DNA from: an uncultured Eubacteriales bacterium | Lineage (GTDB): Bacteria; Bacillota; Clostridia; Oscillospirales; QAKW01 | Direction of reading: 5' to 3' | DNA: 35,486 nucleotides | Assembly (NCBI GenBank): GCA_902492505.1 | Contig: CABULU010000016.1 | Coordinates: 1-35,486 of the forward strand | Shown: positions 15,577 to 22,803 of the stretch, piece after piece | Position numbering within the stretch: position 1 is the first letter of the stretch | How the letters are laid out: each line of letters starts with the position of its first letter | The notes under the pieces: model-generated | What the model was told of the DNA's origin: nothing | The model's database searches: none | Seen by the model: the letters and a program-made list of their open reading frames with translations, nothing else | Made by a program: the position numbers and the translations under genes

Positions 15577-17871
15577 ATGCCGCTAAAAATTGCATTAATC
15601 GGTAACCCTAACAGCGGAAAAACCACGCTGTTCAATATACTGACAGGAGCAAATCAAACAGTCGGGAACTGGCCGGGAGTCACCGTGGAAAAAAAGCAAG
15701 GCAGGCTTGTCTGTGACAGGTCTGTTTTTATTTGCGATCTTCCCGGAGTATACTCGCTCTCCCCGTATACCGCAGAGGAAAATATAGTTAAAGAATATCT
15801 TGAAAACGAGCCGCCCGATTTAATTGTAAATATAATCGACGCTTCAAATTTAGAACGAAACTTATATCTCACAACACAGATGCTTGAACTAAATATCCCC
15901 ACCGTGCTTGCTCTTAACATGATGGATGTCGTAAAAAAACAAAACACAAAAATTGATATTGCACAGCTCGAAAACATTCTCGGTTGTAAAGCCGTCGAAA
16001 TCTCCGCCTCACACAATAAAGGAATTGACCGACTGATAGATACGGTGATAAACTGCGTTGATTTACATAAAAAAAATTTATCAAAGCTCAGATTTGATGA
16101 CAGAACAGAAAAATCACTGTCGCAAATATCTGATATTACAGGTCTCAATAATTGCCGTCACACGATTATAAAACTGTTTGAGCGTGACGAAAATACATTT
16201 AAAATTTTAAAAATCGATAAAACATTCCGAATAAATATAGAGAAGGTCATATCTAAAGCCGAACATATGTTCGGCGACAAAAGCGAGAATATAATTGCCG
16301 AACAAAGGTACATTCAGATTGACAAAATCTGTCGGCAATGCAAAAAGTCCGCAAAGATACGCAAAGCAAGCATAAGCAACAAAATTGATGATATTGTTAC
16401 AAATAAATACTTTGCCTTTCCTATATTTATTATTGTAATGACTCTGATATATTCCCTGTCAATGGGAAGTTTCAGTCGCAAGGCATCCGAACTTATTTCA
16501 GACGGTATTTTTGGAGAGGGCTGGCATCTATTCGGCATAGGAGCGCCTGAATACAGCCAAGCGCTTGAAGAATATAATGTTGCTGACACTATAATATCTG
16601 AATTTAAAAAGGACGGTATATCCCACAGTAAAATAATATATGTAAATAAGGGAAACAATGCTCTTCAAAAATTAGCCGTAACATATGTTGATTATAAAAA
16701 TGCGCTAAAAGTTCAACGCCCCTACCCACAGAACTTCGGAATCTGGGTACCGGGCTTACAGACCTTGATTCCTTCAGTATTATCGCGCATAAAATGCTCC
16801 CAAACGATAATAAGTCTTATATGTGACGGAATTTTAGCCGGAGTCGGTTCCGTACTGGGATTCATACCGCAGATGCTTATATTATTTTTATGCCTATCAC
16901 TGCTGGAAAGCTGCGGATATATGTCGAGGATCGCATTCATTACCGATAAAATACTAAGCAGTTTTGGTCTCTCAGGAAAATCGTTTATTCCGATTATTAT
17001 GGGTACAGGCTGCGGTGTACCTGGAGTTATGGCAGCACGCACAATAGAAAGCCACAGTGATAAAATTATAACTATAACAACCACAACTTTTATGCCTTGC
17101 AGCGCAAAACTTCCGCTTATCGCCCTAATAACATCGTCATTTTTTAACAATGCCATGTGGGTAGCCCCATTTGTTTATATAATAAGTATTCTGTCAATTT
17201 TCATTTCCGGAATCATACTAAAAAAAATCAAACGCTTTTCCGGAGAACCGAGTCCATTCATTATGGAAATGCCGCCTTACAGATGGCCCAAAATTTCAGT
17301 TATATATAAAACCGTAAAGAATCAAATTTTATCATTTATCAAAAGAGCCGGTACCGTTATTGTCTTAGCGTCAATCGGAGTATGGATTCTATCAAATTAC
17401 GGTTTATCGGGTGCACAAATTATTAAATGCGAAATTAAGGACAGCTTTCTTGCCGAGCTCGGCAGACTTTCCGCTCCTGTGTTTGCCCCGCTTGGCTGGA
17501 GCAGCTGGGAGCTTTCGGTATCAACTTTATCAGGAATAATTGCAAAGGAAAATATTGTAAGCTCTCTAAGTATTTTGCTTGACAAATCCAATATTAACGC
17601 AAGCATGTCTGATCTCATCAGCTGCAAAGCAGCGCTTTCCTTTCTTATATTCAATATTCTGTGCGCTCCGTGTCTTGCTGCAATATCGGCAATTTTTCGT
17701 GAAATGCACAGCGTAAAGCGCGCAGTATTTGCTATAATATATCAGTGCGTTTTTGCTTATGCAGTGGCGTTTTTCGCATATCATACTTCAATATTTATAT
17801 TTCCGCTTTTGATAATGATTTTATTTGCAGCAGTTCATTTAACGCAAAAAAATAAAAAGTACCTCGCGTAG
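15577..17871 (+). CDS. feoB: Ferrous iron transport protein B
   Basis: 764 residues, a membrane Fe2+ transporter with an N-terminal G-protein domain. G1 GNPNSGKT (9-16), G2 Thr in VGNWPGVTVEKKQG, G3 DLPG (54-57), G4 NMMD (114-117) and the G5-like SASHNKG are all present, followed by a helical GDI-like region and a polytopic domain with two Gate regions, including MGTGCGVPGVMAART, TFMPCSAKLPL, and the second-half GIIAKENIVSSL. The ATG has GGAGG 9 nt upstream. No feoA lies beside it and there is no FeoA or FeoC fusion. The stop codon is inside the terminator loop. Confidence 0.96.
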   Translation: MPLKIALIGNPNSGKTTLFNILTGANQTVGNWPGVTVEKKQGRLVCDRSVFICDLPGVYSLSPYTAEENIVKEYLENEPPDLIVNIIDASNLERNLYLTTQMLELNIPTVLALNMMDVVKKQNTKIDIAQLENILGCKAVEISASHNKGIDRLIDTVINCVDLHKKNLSKLRFDDRTEKSLSQISDITGLNNCRHTIIKLFERDENTFKILKIDKTFRINIEKVISKAEHMFGDKSENIIAEQRYIQIDKICRQCKKSAKIRKASISNKIDDIVTNKYFAFPIFIIVMTLIYSLSMGSFSRKASELISDGIFGEGWHLFGIGAPEYSQALEEYNVADTIISEFKKDGISHSKIIYVNKGNNALQKLAVTYVDYKNALKVQRPYPQNFGIWVPGLQTLIPSVLSRIKCSQTIISLICDGILAGVGSVLGFIPQMLILFLCLSLLESCGYMSRIAFITDKILSSFGLSGKSFIPIIMGTGCGVPGVMAARTIESHSDKIITITTTTFMPCSAKLPLIALITSSFFNNAMWVAPFVYIISILSIFISGIILKKIKRFSGEPSPFIMEMPPYRWPKISVIYKTVKNQILSFIKRAGTVIVLASIGVWILSNYGLSGAQIIKCEIKDSFLAELGRLSAPVFAPLGWSSWELSVSTLSGIIAKENIVSSLSILLDKSNINASMSDLISCKAALSFLIFNILCAPCLAAISAIFREMHSVKRAVFAIIYQCVFAYAVAFFAYHTSIFIFPLLIMILFAAVHLTQKNKKYLA

Positions 17872-17880
17872 GTACTTTTT
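17854..17880. terminator. Bidirectional terminator at the feoB stop
   Basis: AAAAAGTACCT / AGGTACTTTTT (17854-17864 with 17870-17880), 5-nt loop. The feoB TAG (17869-17871) is part of it, and A/T tracts on both sides serve feoB rightward and trpZ leftward. Confidence 0.88.
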
Positions 17881-17889
17881 ATTTTATTA

Positions 17890-18663
17890 TCAGTTACCGC
17901 ATTCGATGCTTATACTGTTAAAAATTTCAAGAACATCTTCAACAGTTGTATGCGCTTTTTCCTTGTCTGCTTTATCCAAAACAACATTACCCTTATCCAT
18001 CATAACAAGGCGATTTCCGTATTCGACAGCATAGCGTAAGTTATGTGTAACCATAATTACAGTCAACCGTTTTTCACGCACAATATGATCAGTCAACTGC
18101 ATTATAGTCTCCGCAGTACGCGGATCGAGAGCGGCTGTATGCTCATCAAGTAAAAGCAAATCAATTGGAGTCATTGTGCTCATTAAAAGCGACAGAGCCT
18201 GCCGCTGACCTCCCGATAAAAGACCGACCGGAATATCCATTTTATCTTCAAGCCCAAGTCCAAGCTGCTCAACCGCCTCGCAGAACATATTTCTTTTACG
18301 GCGGTTTACCGCAAAATCAAGAAGATACGGTTTTCCCTTATTCTCAGCAAGAGATAAATTTTCAACTATTGTCATTCTCGGCACAGTTCCTACGGAAGGG
18401 TCTTGGAAAACGCGACCTATACGTCGTGAACGCACATGCTCCGGCTGCTTTGTTATATCACATCCGTCAAGCAGGATTTTACCGTTGCTCACAGGCAGTG
18501 TGCCGCTGATAATATTTAGCATGGTCGTTTTACCGGAACCGTTTGAACCGACAACGGATACAAACTCGCTCTTTTTTACTGAAAAAGAAAAATCATTAAA
18601 CAGCCGTGATTCATTGACAGTGCCGACATTAAATATCTTATCTATACCGCGAAGTTCAATCAT
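17890..18663 (-). CDS. trpZ: ABC importer ATPase, putative tryptophan uptake
   Basis: 257 residues. ATPase of a three-part importer: P-loop GSNGSGKTT (39-47), signature LSGGQRQ, Walker B LLLLDEHTAALD with the catalytic Glu kept, and H-loop VTHN. It overlaps trpY as ATGA, so the two are coupled. The set (ABC_sub_bind-type lipoprotein, BPD_transp_2-type permease, this ATPase) is the TrpXYZ layout, and the T-box upstream has a Trp specifier; the substrate call rests on that. Confidence 0.85.
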   Translation of the reverse strand: MIELRGIDKIFNVGTVNESRLFNDFSFSVKKSEFVSVVGSNGSGKTTMLNIISGTLPVSNGKILLDGCDITKQPEHVRSRRIGRVFQDPSVGTVPRMTIVENLSLAENKGKPYLLDFAVNRRKRNMFCEAVEQLGLGLEDKMDIPVGLLSGGQRQALSLLMSTMTPIDLLLLDEHTAALDPRTAETIMQLTDHIVREKRLTVIMVTHNLRYAVEYGNRLVMMDKGNVVLDKADKEKAHTTVEDVLEIFNSISIECGN

Positions 18664-19610
18664 TTTTCCGACACCGTCCTTTTATGCTTAGCTTTTCCCG
18701 ATGTAATGTCCGTGATTTTTTCGTTAAAAATAAGTATCACTGCAAACATAACTGCATTAAGCAACTTTAGGTAGATTCCGTCAGAATCAACAAGCACAAG
18801 GTAGTTAAGACACAATGAATATATGATAGCGCCGAAAATCACCGCAGTAGTATCGGAAATTATACGAACTTTAGAAAAAACAGTGATACCGATAATAACC
18901 GATGCAAGAGCAAGCACAACCTTACCGCTTCCGCTTGTATTATCATACTGCATATATAAATTTGCATACAATGCTCCGGATACTGCGACAAAGCCGTTTG
19001 CAAGCGCCAGACCTAAAATTTTATAATTGCCTGAGTTCTTGCCAAGCGAAATCACAAGCTTTTCATTATCCCCGGTCGCCCTAAGCATATATCCGATTTT
19101 AGTTTTCATGAATAAATCAATTACTGTTTTAACTATTATTACAAATACGAAAAGTAAAGCTATTATCAAATAATCTTTTATATTATTTCCCAGCGATTTA
19201 AATATATCTCCTCCGAACAGACCGTCAATCGATTCGCTGCGGTAGGAAAAAATCGTTGTCGTCTGACCGTTTTTAGTAAGAAGTTTTGTAAGCGCCAGTG
19301 TGACAGACAGCAAGCCTGTCATGACTATAATTCCGGACAGCAGTTTGGATATATTGAACTTAACGTGCAAAATACCTGTAAGAGCACCTGCTGCAAGTCC
19401 GGCAAAAAAACTGAGTAGCACCGCGGGCAACGCAGGTATACCAAGCTTTAGCATAAATATCGTGCAGCACACACCTCCGAGGGGAAAAGTTCCGTCGACC
19501 GACAGATCCGGAAAATCAAGTATCGAATAAGAAATATAAACTCCAAGAGCCAAAACTGCATAACACAGCCCCATCTGAAGTCCGTCAATTGTTGTTGAAA
19601 AAAAAAGCAT
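18660..19610 (-). CDS. trpY: ABC importer permease, putative tryptophan uptake
   Basis: 316 residues with eight to nine membrane segments, of the branched-chain-amino-acid-type permease superfamily (BPD_transp_2). Recognisable stretches are LDFPDLSVDGTFPLGG near the start, GILHVKFNISKLLSGIIVMTGL, and IGYMLRATGDNEKLVISLG, the coupling-loop region contacting the ATPase. Start ATG at 19610 with AAGGA about 10 nt upstream, 23 nt after trpX. The lysine-rich C-terminus overlaps the trpZ start. Confidence 0.85.
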   Translation of the reverse strand: MLFFSTTIDGLQMGLCYAVLALGVYISYSILDFPDLSVDGTFPLGGVCCTIFMLKLGIPALPAVLLSFFAGLAAGALTGILHVKFNISKLLSGIIVMTGLLSVTLALTKLLTKNGQTTTIFSYRSESIDGLFGGDIFKSLGNNIKDYLIIALLFVFVIIVKTVIDLFMKTKIGYMLRATGDNEKLVISLGKNSGNYKILGLALANGFVAVSGALYANLYMQYDNTSGSGKVVLALASVIIGITVFSKVRIISDTTAVIFGAIIYSLCLNYLVLVDSDGIYLKLLNAVMFAVILIFNEKITDITSGKAKHKRTVSEK

Positions 19611-19633
19611 TTATTTAATCCTTAAATCAGAAT

Positions 19634-20590
19634 TTATTCCGCTGTATCGGAAAGCGCGATATCAGACGGTACGGTAAGACCGAGGCTTTCGCATACTTTA
19701 CTGTTAAAAAAGTTATTTGGTTCGGTTGTGCGTGAAACAGGAATTTCAGATGCCGATTTACCCGAAAGTATCTGAGCTGCCGCTTTACCGGAATCTTTTC
19801 CGACATTTACATATTCAATAGATGCGCTCGCTGCACACCCGACCTTAACCTGCTCGATTTCCGAACCGAATACCGGTATTTTCTTTTCGTTTGTAATAGG
19901 TAAAATATTAGTTTCCAGCTTGCCTACTACAGTATTGTCAAGTAAATTGACAAAACAGTCGACTCCCCTTTCAATGAGTTCGTTTGTTTTTGTATCAATT
20001 GTAGTTATGTCGGCTACCGCGCTATCCAGTATTTCCATACCGCTGTAGGCTTTTGCCGCCTCTTTAAGACTCTCTACCTGAACCGGCGAGCTTGATTCTT
20101 CCGTGGAATATAAAACACCGATTTTAAGGTTATCCCTCCCCATAAAGCCGGTAACAACCTCAAGCTGCTTGGAAAAATCGGGAATATCGGAAGAACCTGT
20201 TACATTAGTATAGTTTCCCATTACCGACGCGTCGGTAACAGCGCAATAAACAACGGGAATTTCCGAGTCCGCCGCAGCATTTGCCGCCGCAACTGCCGAA
20301 GGTGTTGCAATCGCTATAATTACAGCTGCGTTTTTATTGACAAGATTATTCGCCTGAGTTTGAGAAACGCTCGCATCGAAATTACTGTTCACATATTCTA
20401 CATTATAATCATCAAGATTAATACCACTCTCTTTAAGACCCTGTATAACGCCGTCATAGCAATTATTGAGAGAACCGTGAGAGCCGAACTGAATAATACC
20501 TATCGTCCTTTTACCGCCGCCTGAACATCCTGTAAGTGACACAATCAATACAGACACAAGCAATACTGCAAAAAATCTGATTTTTCTCAT
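19634..20590 (-). CDS. trpX: ABC importer substrate-binding lipoprotein, putative tryptophan uptake
   Basis: 318 residues. Signal peptide with lipobox LTGC (Cys22), then an ABC_sub_bind (PF04392) two-lobe periplasmic-binding fold with IGIIQFGSHGSLNNCYDGVIQGLKESGIN at the start, AIATPSAVAAANAA and VYCAVTDASVMG in the middle, and the C-terminal GKAAAQILSGKSASEIPV. Families of this type are annotated as Trp/Tyr importers. First gene of the operon, directly downstream of the Trp T-box. ATG at 20590 with AGGAG 8 nt upstream. Confidence 0.87.
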   Translation of the reverse strand: MRKIRFFAVLLVSVLIVSLTGCSGGGKRTIGIIQFGSHGSLNNCYDGVIQGLKESGINLDDYNVEYVNSNFDASVSQTQANNLVNKNAAVIIAIATPSAVAAANAAADSEIPVVYCAVTDASVMGNYTNVTGSSDIPDFSKQLEVVTGFMGRDNLKIGVLYSTEESSSPVQVESLKEAAKAYSGMEILDSAVADITTIDTKTNELIERGVDCFVNLLDNTVVGKLETNILPITNEKKIPVFGSEIEQVKVGCAASASIEYVNVGKDSGKAAAQILSGKSASEIPVSRTTEPNNFFNSKVCESLGLTVPSDIALSDTAE

Positions 20591-20697
20591 TTCAATTTCT
20601 CCTTAAAAACAAAAGTAAAATTAATTAATACAATAACAAATAAAGATTAAAAATCACCATCGTACAGATAAAACAAACATAATAATCTCCTGAAAAT

Positions 20698-20945
20698 AAA
20701 AAAATCCTGTCCCAAAACAAGGGACAAGACTTAAATATCCTGCGGTACCACCCAAATTGATGAAAAACATCCACTCTGCCTCATACATACATATGAGCTG
20801 TACTATAACGGGTACAAAACCGTCGGTTACTACTCGCAAAACTGCTTTCGACCGCCCTCATAAGTCCATTCACCGAAAATTCCGCTGCCGCGATTACACC
20901 GCCCGCGACTCTCTGAAAGCATCCTTAACAGCTACTACTCTTAAT
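20698..20945 (-). promoter_or_regulatory. T-box leader of the trpXYZ operon (tryptophan, specifier TGG)
   Basis: Stem I base TTAAG (about 20940-20944) pairs with CTTA next to the specifier: the minus strand reads GAA-TGG-A-CTTA, with TGG at 20866-20868. This matches the layout of the other two T-boxes here. The T-box core GGGTGGTACCGCA (20741-20754) is near consensus; GGG-AC pairs with GTCCC to make the antiterminator. The terminator CTTGTCCC / GGGACAGG (20706-20713 with 20721-20728) ends in seven T (20698-20704). Low charged tRNA-Trp should switch on the transporter. Confidence 0.9.
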
Positions 20946-20966
20946 CATCGGTTTTAAATTTTCTTT

Positions 20967-20995
20967 ATGTTAACACATGAATATAATAATGTCAA
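20967..20995 (-). promoter_or_regulatory. Promoter of the trpXYZ leader
   Basis: On the minus strand perfect TTGACA (20990-20995), 17-nt spacer, TAACAT (20967-20972). It lies 16 nt beyond the PerR-like gene's stop, so no terminator separates the two units. Confidence 0.75.
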
Positions 20996-21010
20996 TACCT
21001 TTTTGAAATT

Positions 21011-21403
21011 TTATAAGCAGGCGCTGCACAGACCGTAAAGAATAGTCTTATGCTCGTTTATTCTGAAATTATTTTTTACTTTCAGCATTGAACGCACACT
21101 GTCAGTAGCCTCATCATCCAAATGTATGATTTTACCGCAGTTTGTACATTTCAAATGCAAATGCCACGCACATTTTTCCCTGTCAATATACTGATAGACA
21201 AATTCTCTTCCGTTTTCCTTTGCGTATTTCTGAATAATTCCCTCAAGAAGCATTTTATCTATATTTCTGTAAAGAGCGCTAAGACTGATTCTATCGTGTA
21301 TGTCTGCAAACCCGGCAATTTCCTTGACAGTAAGCTGTTCGTCACAATGTTGCTTAAAAAAATCTATAAGCAGCTTTCTCTGCCTTGTTGAATACTCTTT
21401 CAA
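21011..21403 (-). CDS. perR: Fur-family repressor, PerR-like
   Basis: 130 residues. An N-terminal winged helix (about 1-75; ISLSALYRNIDKMLLEGII is the recognition-helix region) leads to the metal-binding dimer domain with WHLHLKCTNCGKIIHL (HxH plus CxxC) and a C-terminal CSAC that completes the zinc site. The start is a TTG at 21403 with GGAGG 8 nt upstream; the frame continues upstream to 21454, but this gene's own promoter -10 (21437-21442) lies inside that extension, ruling it out. A PerR-box-like palindrome covers the promoter, which is why I favour PerR over Fur or Zur. The regulatory Asp/Glu could not be assigned with certainty. Confidence 0.8.
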   Translation of the reverse strand: MKEYSTRQRKLLIDFFKQHCDEQLTVKEIAGFADIHDRISLSALYRNIDKMLLEGIIQKYAKENGREFVYQYIDREKCAWHLHLKCTNCGKIIHLDDEATDSVRSMLKVKNNFRINEHKTILYGLCSACL

Positions 21404-21428
21404 GCTATACACCTCCGTCTTTACGCTG

Positions 21429-21443
21429 TTATGATTATTATAG
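21429..21443. promoter_or_regulatory. PerR-box-like operator over the perR promoter
   Basis: TTATGATTATTATAG on the plus strand fits the PerR/Fur-family box TTATAATNATTATAA at 12 of 14 defined positions and is a 7-1-7 inverted repeat. It covers the -10 of the PerR-like gene, so it would block its transcription (autorepression). Confidence 0.6.
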
Positions 21444-21465
21444 CCCCAAAACAAAATTATGTCAA
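21437..21465 (-). promoter_or_regulatory. perR promoter
   Basis: On the minus strand perfect TTGACA (21460-21465), 17-nt spacer, perfect TATAAT (21437-21442). Start is expected about 25 nt before the TTG codon at 21403, leaving a short leader with GGAGG. Confidence 0.88.
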
Positions 21466-21473
21466 TGTTAAGG

Positions 21474-21502
21474 TTGCTTTTTAAATTTCTTAGGTATATA
21501 AT
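21474..21502 (+). promoter_or_regulatory. Promoter of the PHP phosphoesterase gene
   Basis: TTGCTT (21474-21479), 17-nt spacer, perfect TATAAT (21497-21502). Its -35 is only 8 nt from that of the divergent perR promoter, so the two may compete for polymerase. Confidence 0.8.
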
Positions 21503-21530
21503 TTATATGATTTTTCAGGGAGAAAAAATA

Positions 21531-22409
21531 ATGACGGATCTGCATATACATACAAATAATTCCGACGGCAGCGACAGTGTATCTCAAATACTTGAAAAGG
21601 CACAGGCAATGGGTATAAACCTTATATCCATAACGGATCACAATAAAGTCAGCGCTTACCGCGAATTAAAAGATAAAAAAATACGGTCAGGTTTTTCCGG
21701 GGAAATAATCAGCGGTACAGAGCTTACTACAACATTAGACGGAGAAACCATTGAAATACTCGGATACGGTATTAATACAGACACAATTTCAAAATTTATA
21801 AAAGCGAGCTATATGCCCAGAAGCCAGTATCAGAAAATTATGTTTGATAAGACATATAACCATTACAAAAGTCTCGGTCTGAAAATGAGCATAAAGCCGG
21901 AAAATTTCAACCCCGAAACCATGTATGCGCGACCGGTAATTTATAAAGATATCGTAAAATTTCCCGAAAATGAAAAATTTTGCAAGTACCATGAGAGCTT
22001 TTATAAATATGACTCTTTTCTCCGAAAAGAATATAATTTTCCTGAAAGCCCTCTGTTTTTAAATATTGACGGACTTCTGCCAACTCCGAATGACGTTATT
22101 GCAGCCGTTCACAACGCGGGTGGACTCGCTTTTGTAGCACATCTTTTTATATACACCGAAAATATATATAGACAGATTAATAGAATAGCAGCCGAATATA
22201 AACCCGACGGCTTTGAATGCTACTATTCAAAGTTTACAGAACAGCAAACAAAATATCTTGAAAATTTTTGCAGAAATAATAAGCTGTATATGAGCGGAGG
22301 AAGCGATTATCACGGCAAAAATCGGGCAGGTATCGAGCTTGGTACAGGCACGGGCAGTCTGAACGTAAACGAAAATGAAGTGCGCAAATGGGCAACCGAA
22401 TTTATATAA
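21531..22409 (+). CDS. PHP-domain metal-dependent phosphoesterase
   Basis: 292 residues. PHP-fold metal ligands: DLHIHTNNSDGSDS (H5, H7), SITDHNKVSAYREL (Asp-His), GTELTT, FVAHLF and the C-terminal SGGSDYHGKNRAG. These match the family of YciV/TrpH-like nucleotide phosphatases and polymerase-associated PHP domains; the substrate is not evident, and the 100-residue middle insert (about 95-190) is divergent. Start ATG 21531 follows AGGGAG (21517-21522) by 8 nt. The upstream in-frame extension to 21459 would run through the promoter and is excluded. Its own transcription unit, ended by a hairpin. Confidence 0.87.
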   Translation: MTDLHIHTNNSDGSDSVSQILEKAQAMGINLISITDHNKVSAYRELKDKKIRSGFSGEIISGTELTTTLDGETIEILGYGINTDTISKFIKASYMPRSQYQKIMFDKTYNHYKSLGLKMSIKPENFNPETMYARPVIYKDIVKFPENEKFCKYHESFYKYDSFLRKEYNFPESPLFLNIDGLLPTPNDVIAAVHNAGGLAFVAHLFIYTENIYRQINRIAAEYKPDGFECYYSKFTEQQTKYLENFCRNNKLYMSGGSDYHGKNRAGIELGTGTGSLNVNENEVRKWATEFI

Positions 22410-22412
22410 AAC

Positions 22413-22443
22413 AAAACCGACAGTATTTATTTCTGTCGGTTTT
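22413..22443. terminator. Terminator between PHP and HIT genes
   Basis: AAAACCGACAG / CTGTCGGTTTT 11-bp stem (22413-22423 with 22433-22443) with a 9-nt loop. It lies between two converging genes and has A and T tracts on both sides, so it probably serves both. Confidence 0.87.
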
Positions 22444-22453
22444 ATTTATTATA

Positions 22454-22795
22454 TTATGCCATTTCCATTGACAGTCTTCTGCCGCCGAGAATGTGAAAAT
22501 GAAGATGAAATACAGTTTGACCTGCGTATTCATTACAGTTAGACACAACGCGAAACCCCTTTTCAAGTTTTTGCTGCTTTGCTATAACAGAAATTGCTTC
22601 AAAAATGTGAGAAATCATATCACTGTTTTCAGAATTTATGTCCATAACATTTGCAACATGTTTTTTCGGAATCACAAGTATGTGAACGGGAGCCATGGGA
22701 TTAATATCGTTAAATGCATAAACATACTCATCCTCATACACCTTGGACGATGGTATTTCTCCGGATATTATTTTACAAAATATACATTCCTGCAT
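22454..22795 (-). CDS. HIT-family nucleotide hydrolase
   Basis: 113 residues, complete HIT domain: N-terminal CIFCKIISGEIPSSKVYEDE, HILVIPKKHV, and the catalytic triad H97-L-H99-F-H101 in FHLHFHILGG. HIT proteins of this class (HinT/PKCI) cleave nucleoside phosphoramidates and aminoacyl-adenylates. It sits 8 nt downstream of alaS with AGGTG before its ATG, so it is translated from the alaS transcript. Removal of stray aminoacyl-adenylates would make sense next to a synthetase, but that is inference. Confidence 0.93.
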   Translation of the reverse strand: MQECIFCKIISGEIPSSKVYEDEYVYAFNDINPMAPVHILVIPKKHVANVMDINSENSDMISHIFEAISVIAKQQKLEKGFRVVSNCNEYAGQTVFHLHFHILGGRRLSMEMA

Positions 22796-22803
22796 AATAT
22801 CAC

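Noticed and set aside
20654..20839. 61-codon minus-strand ORF before trpX
   Set aside because: Covers the T-box core and terminator of the Trp leader.
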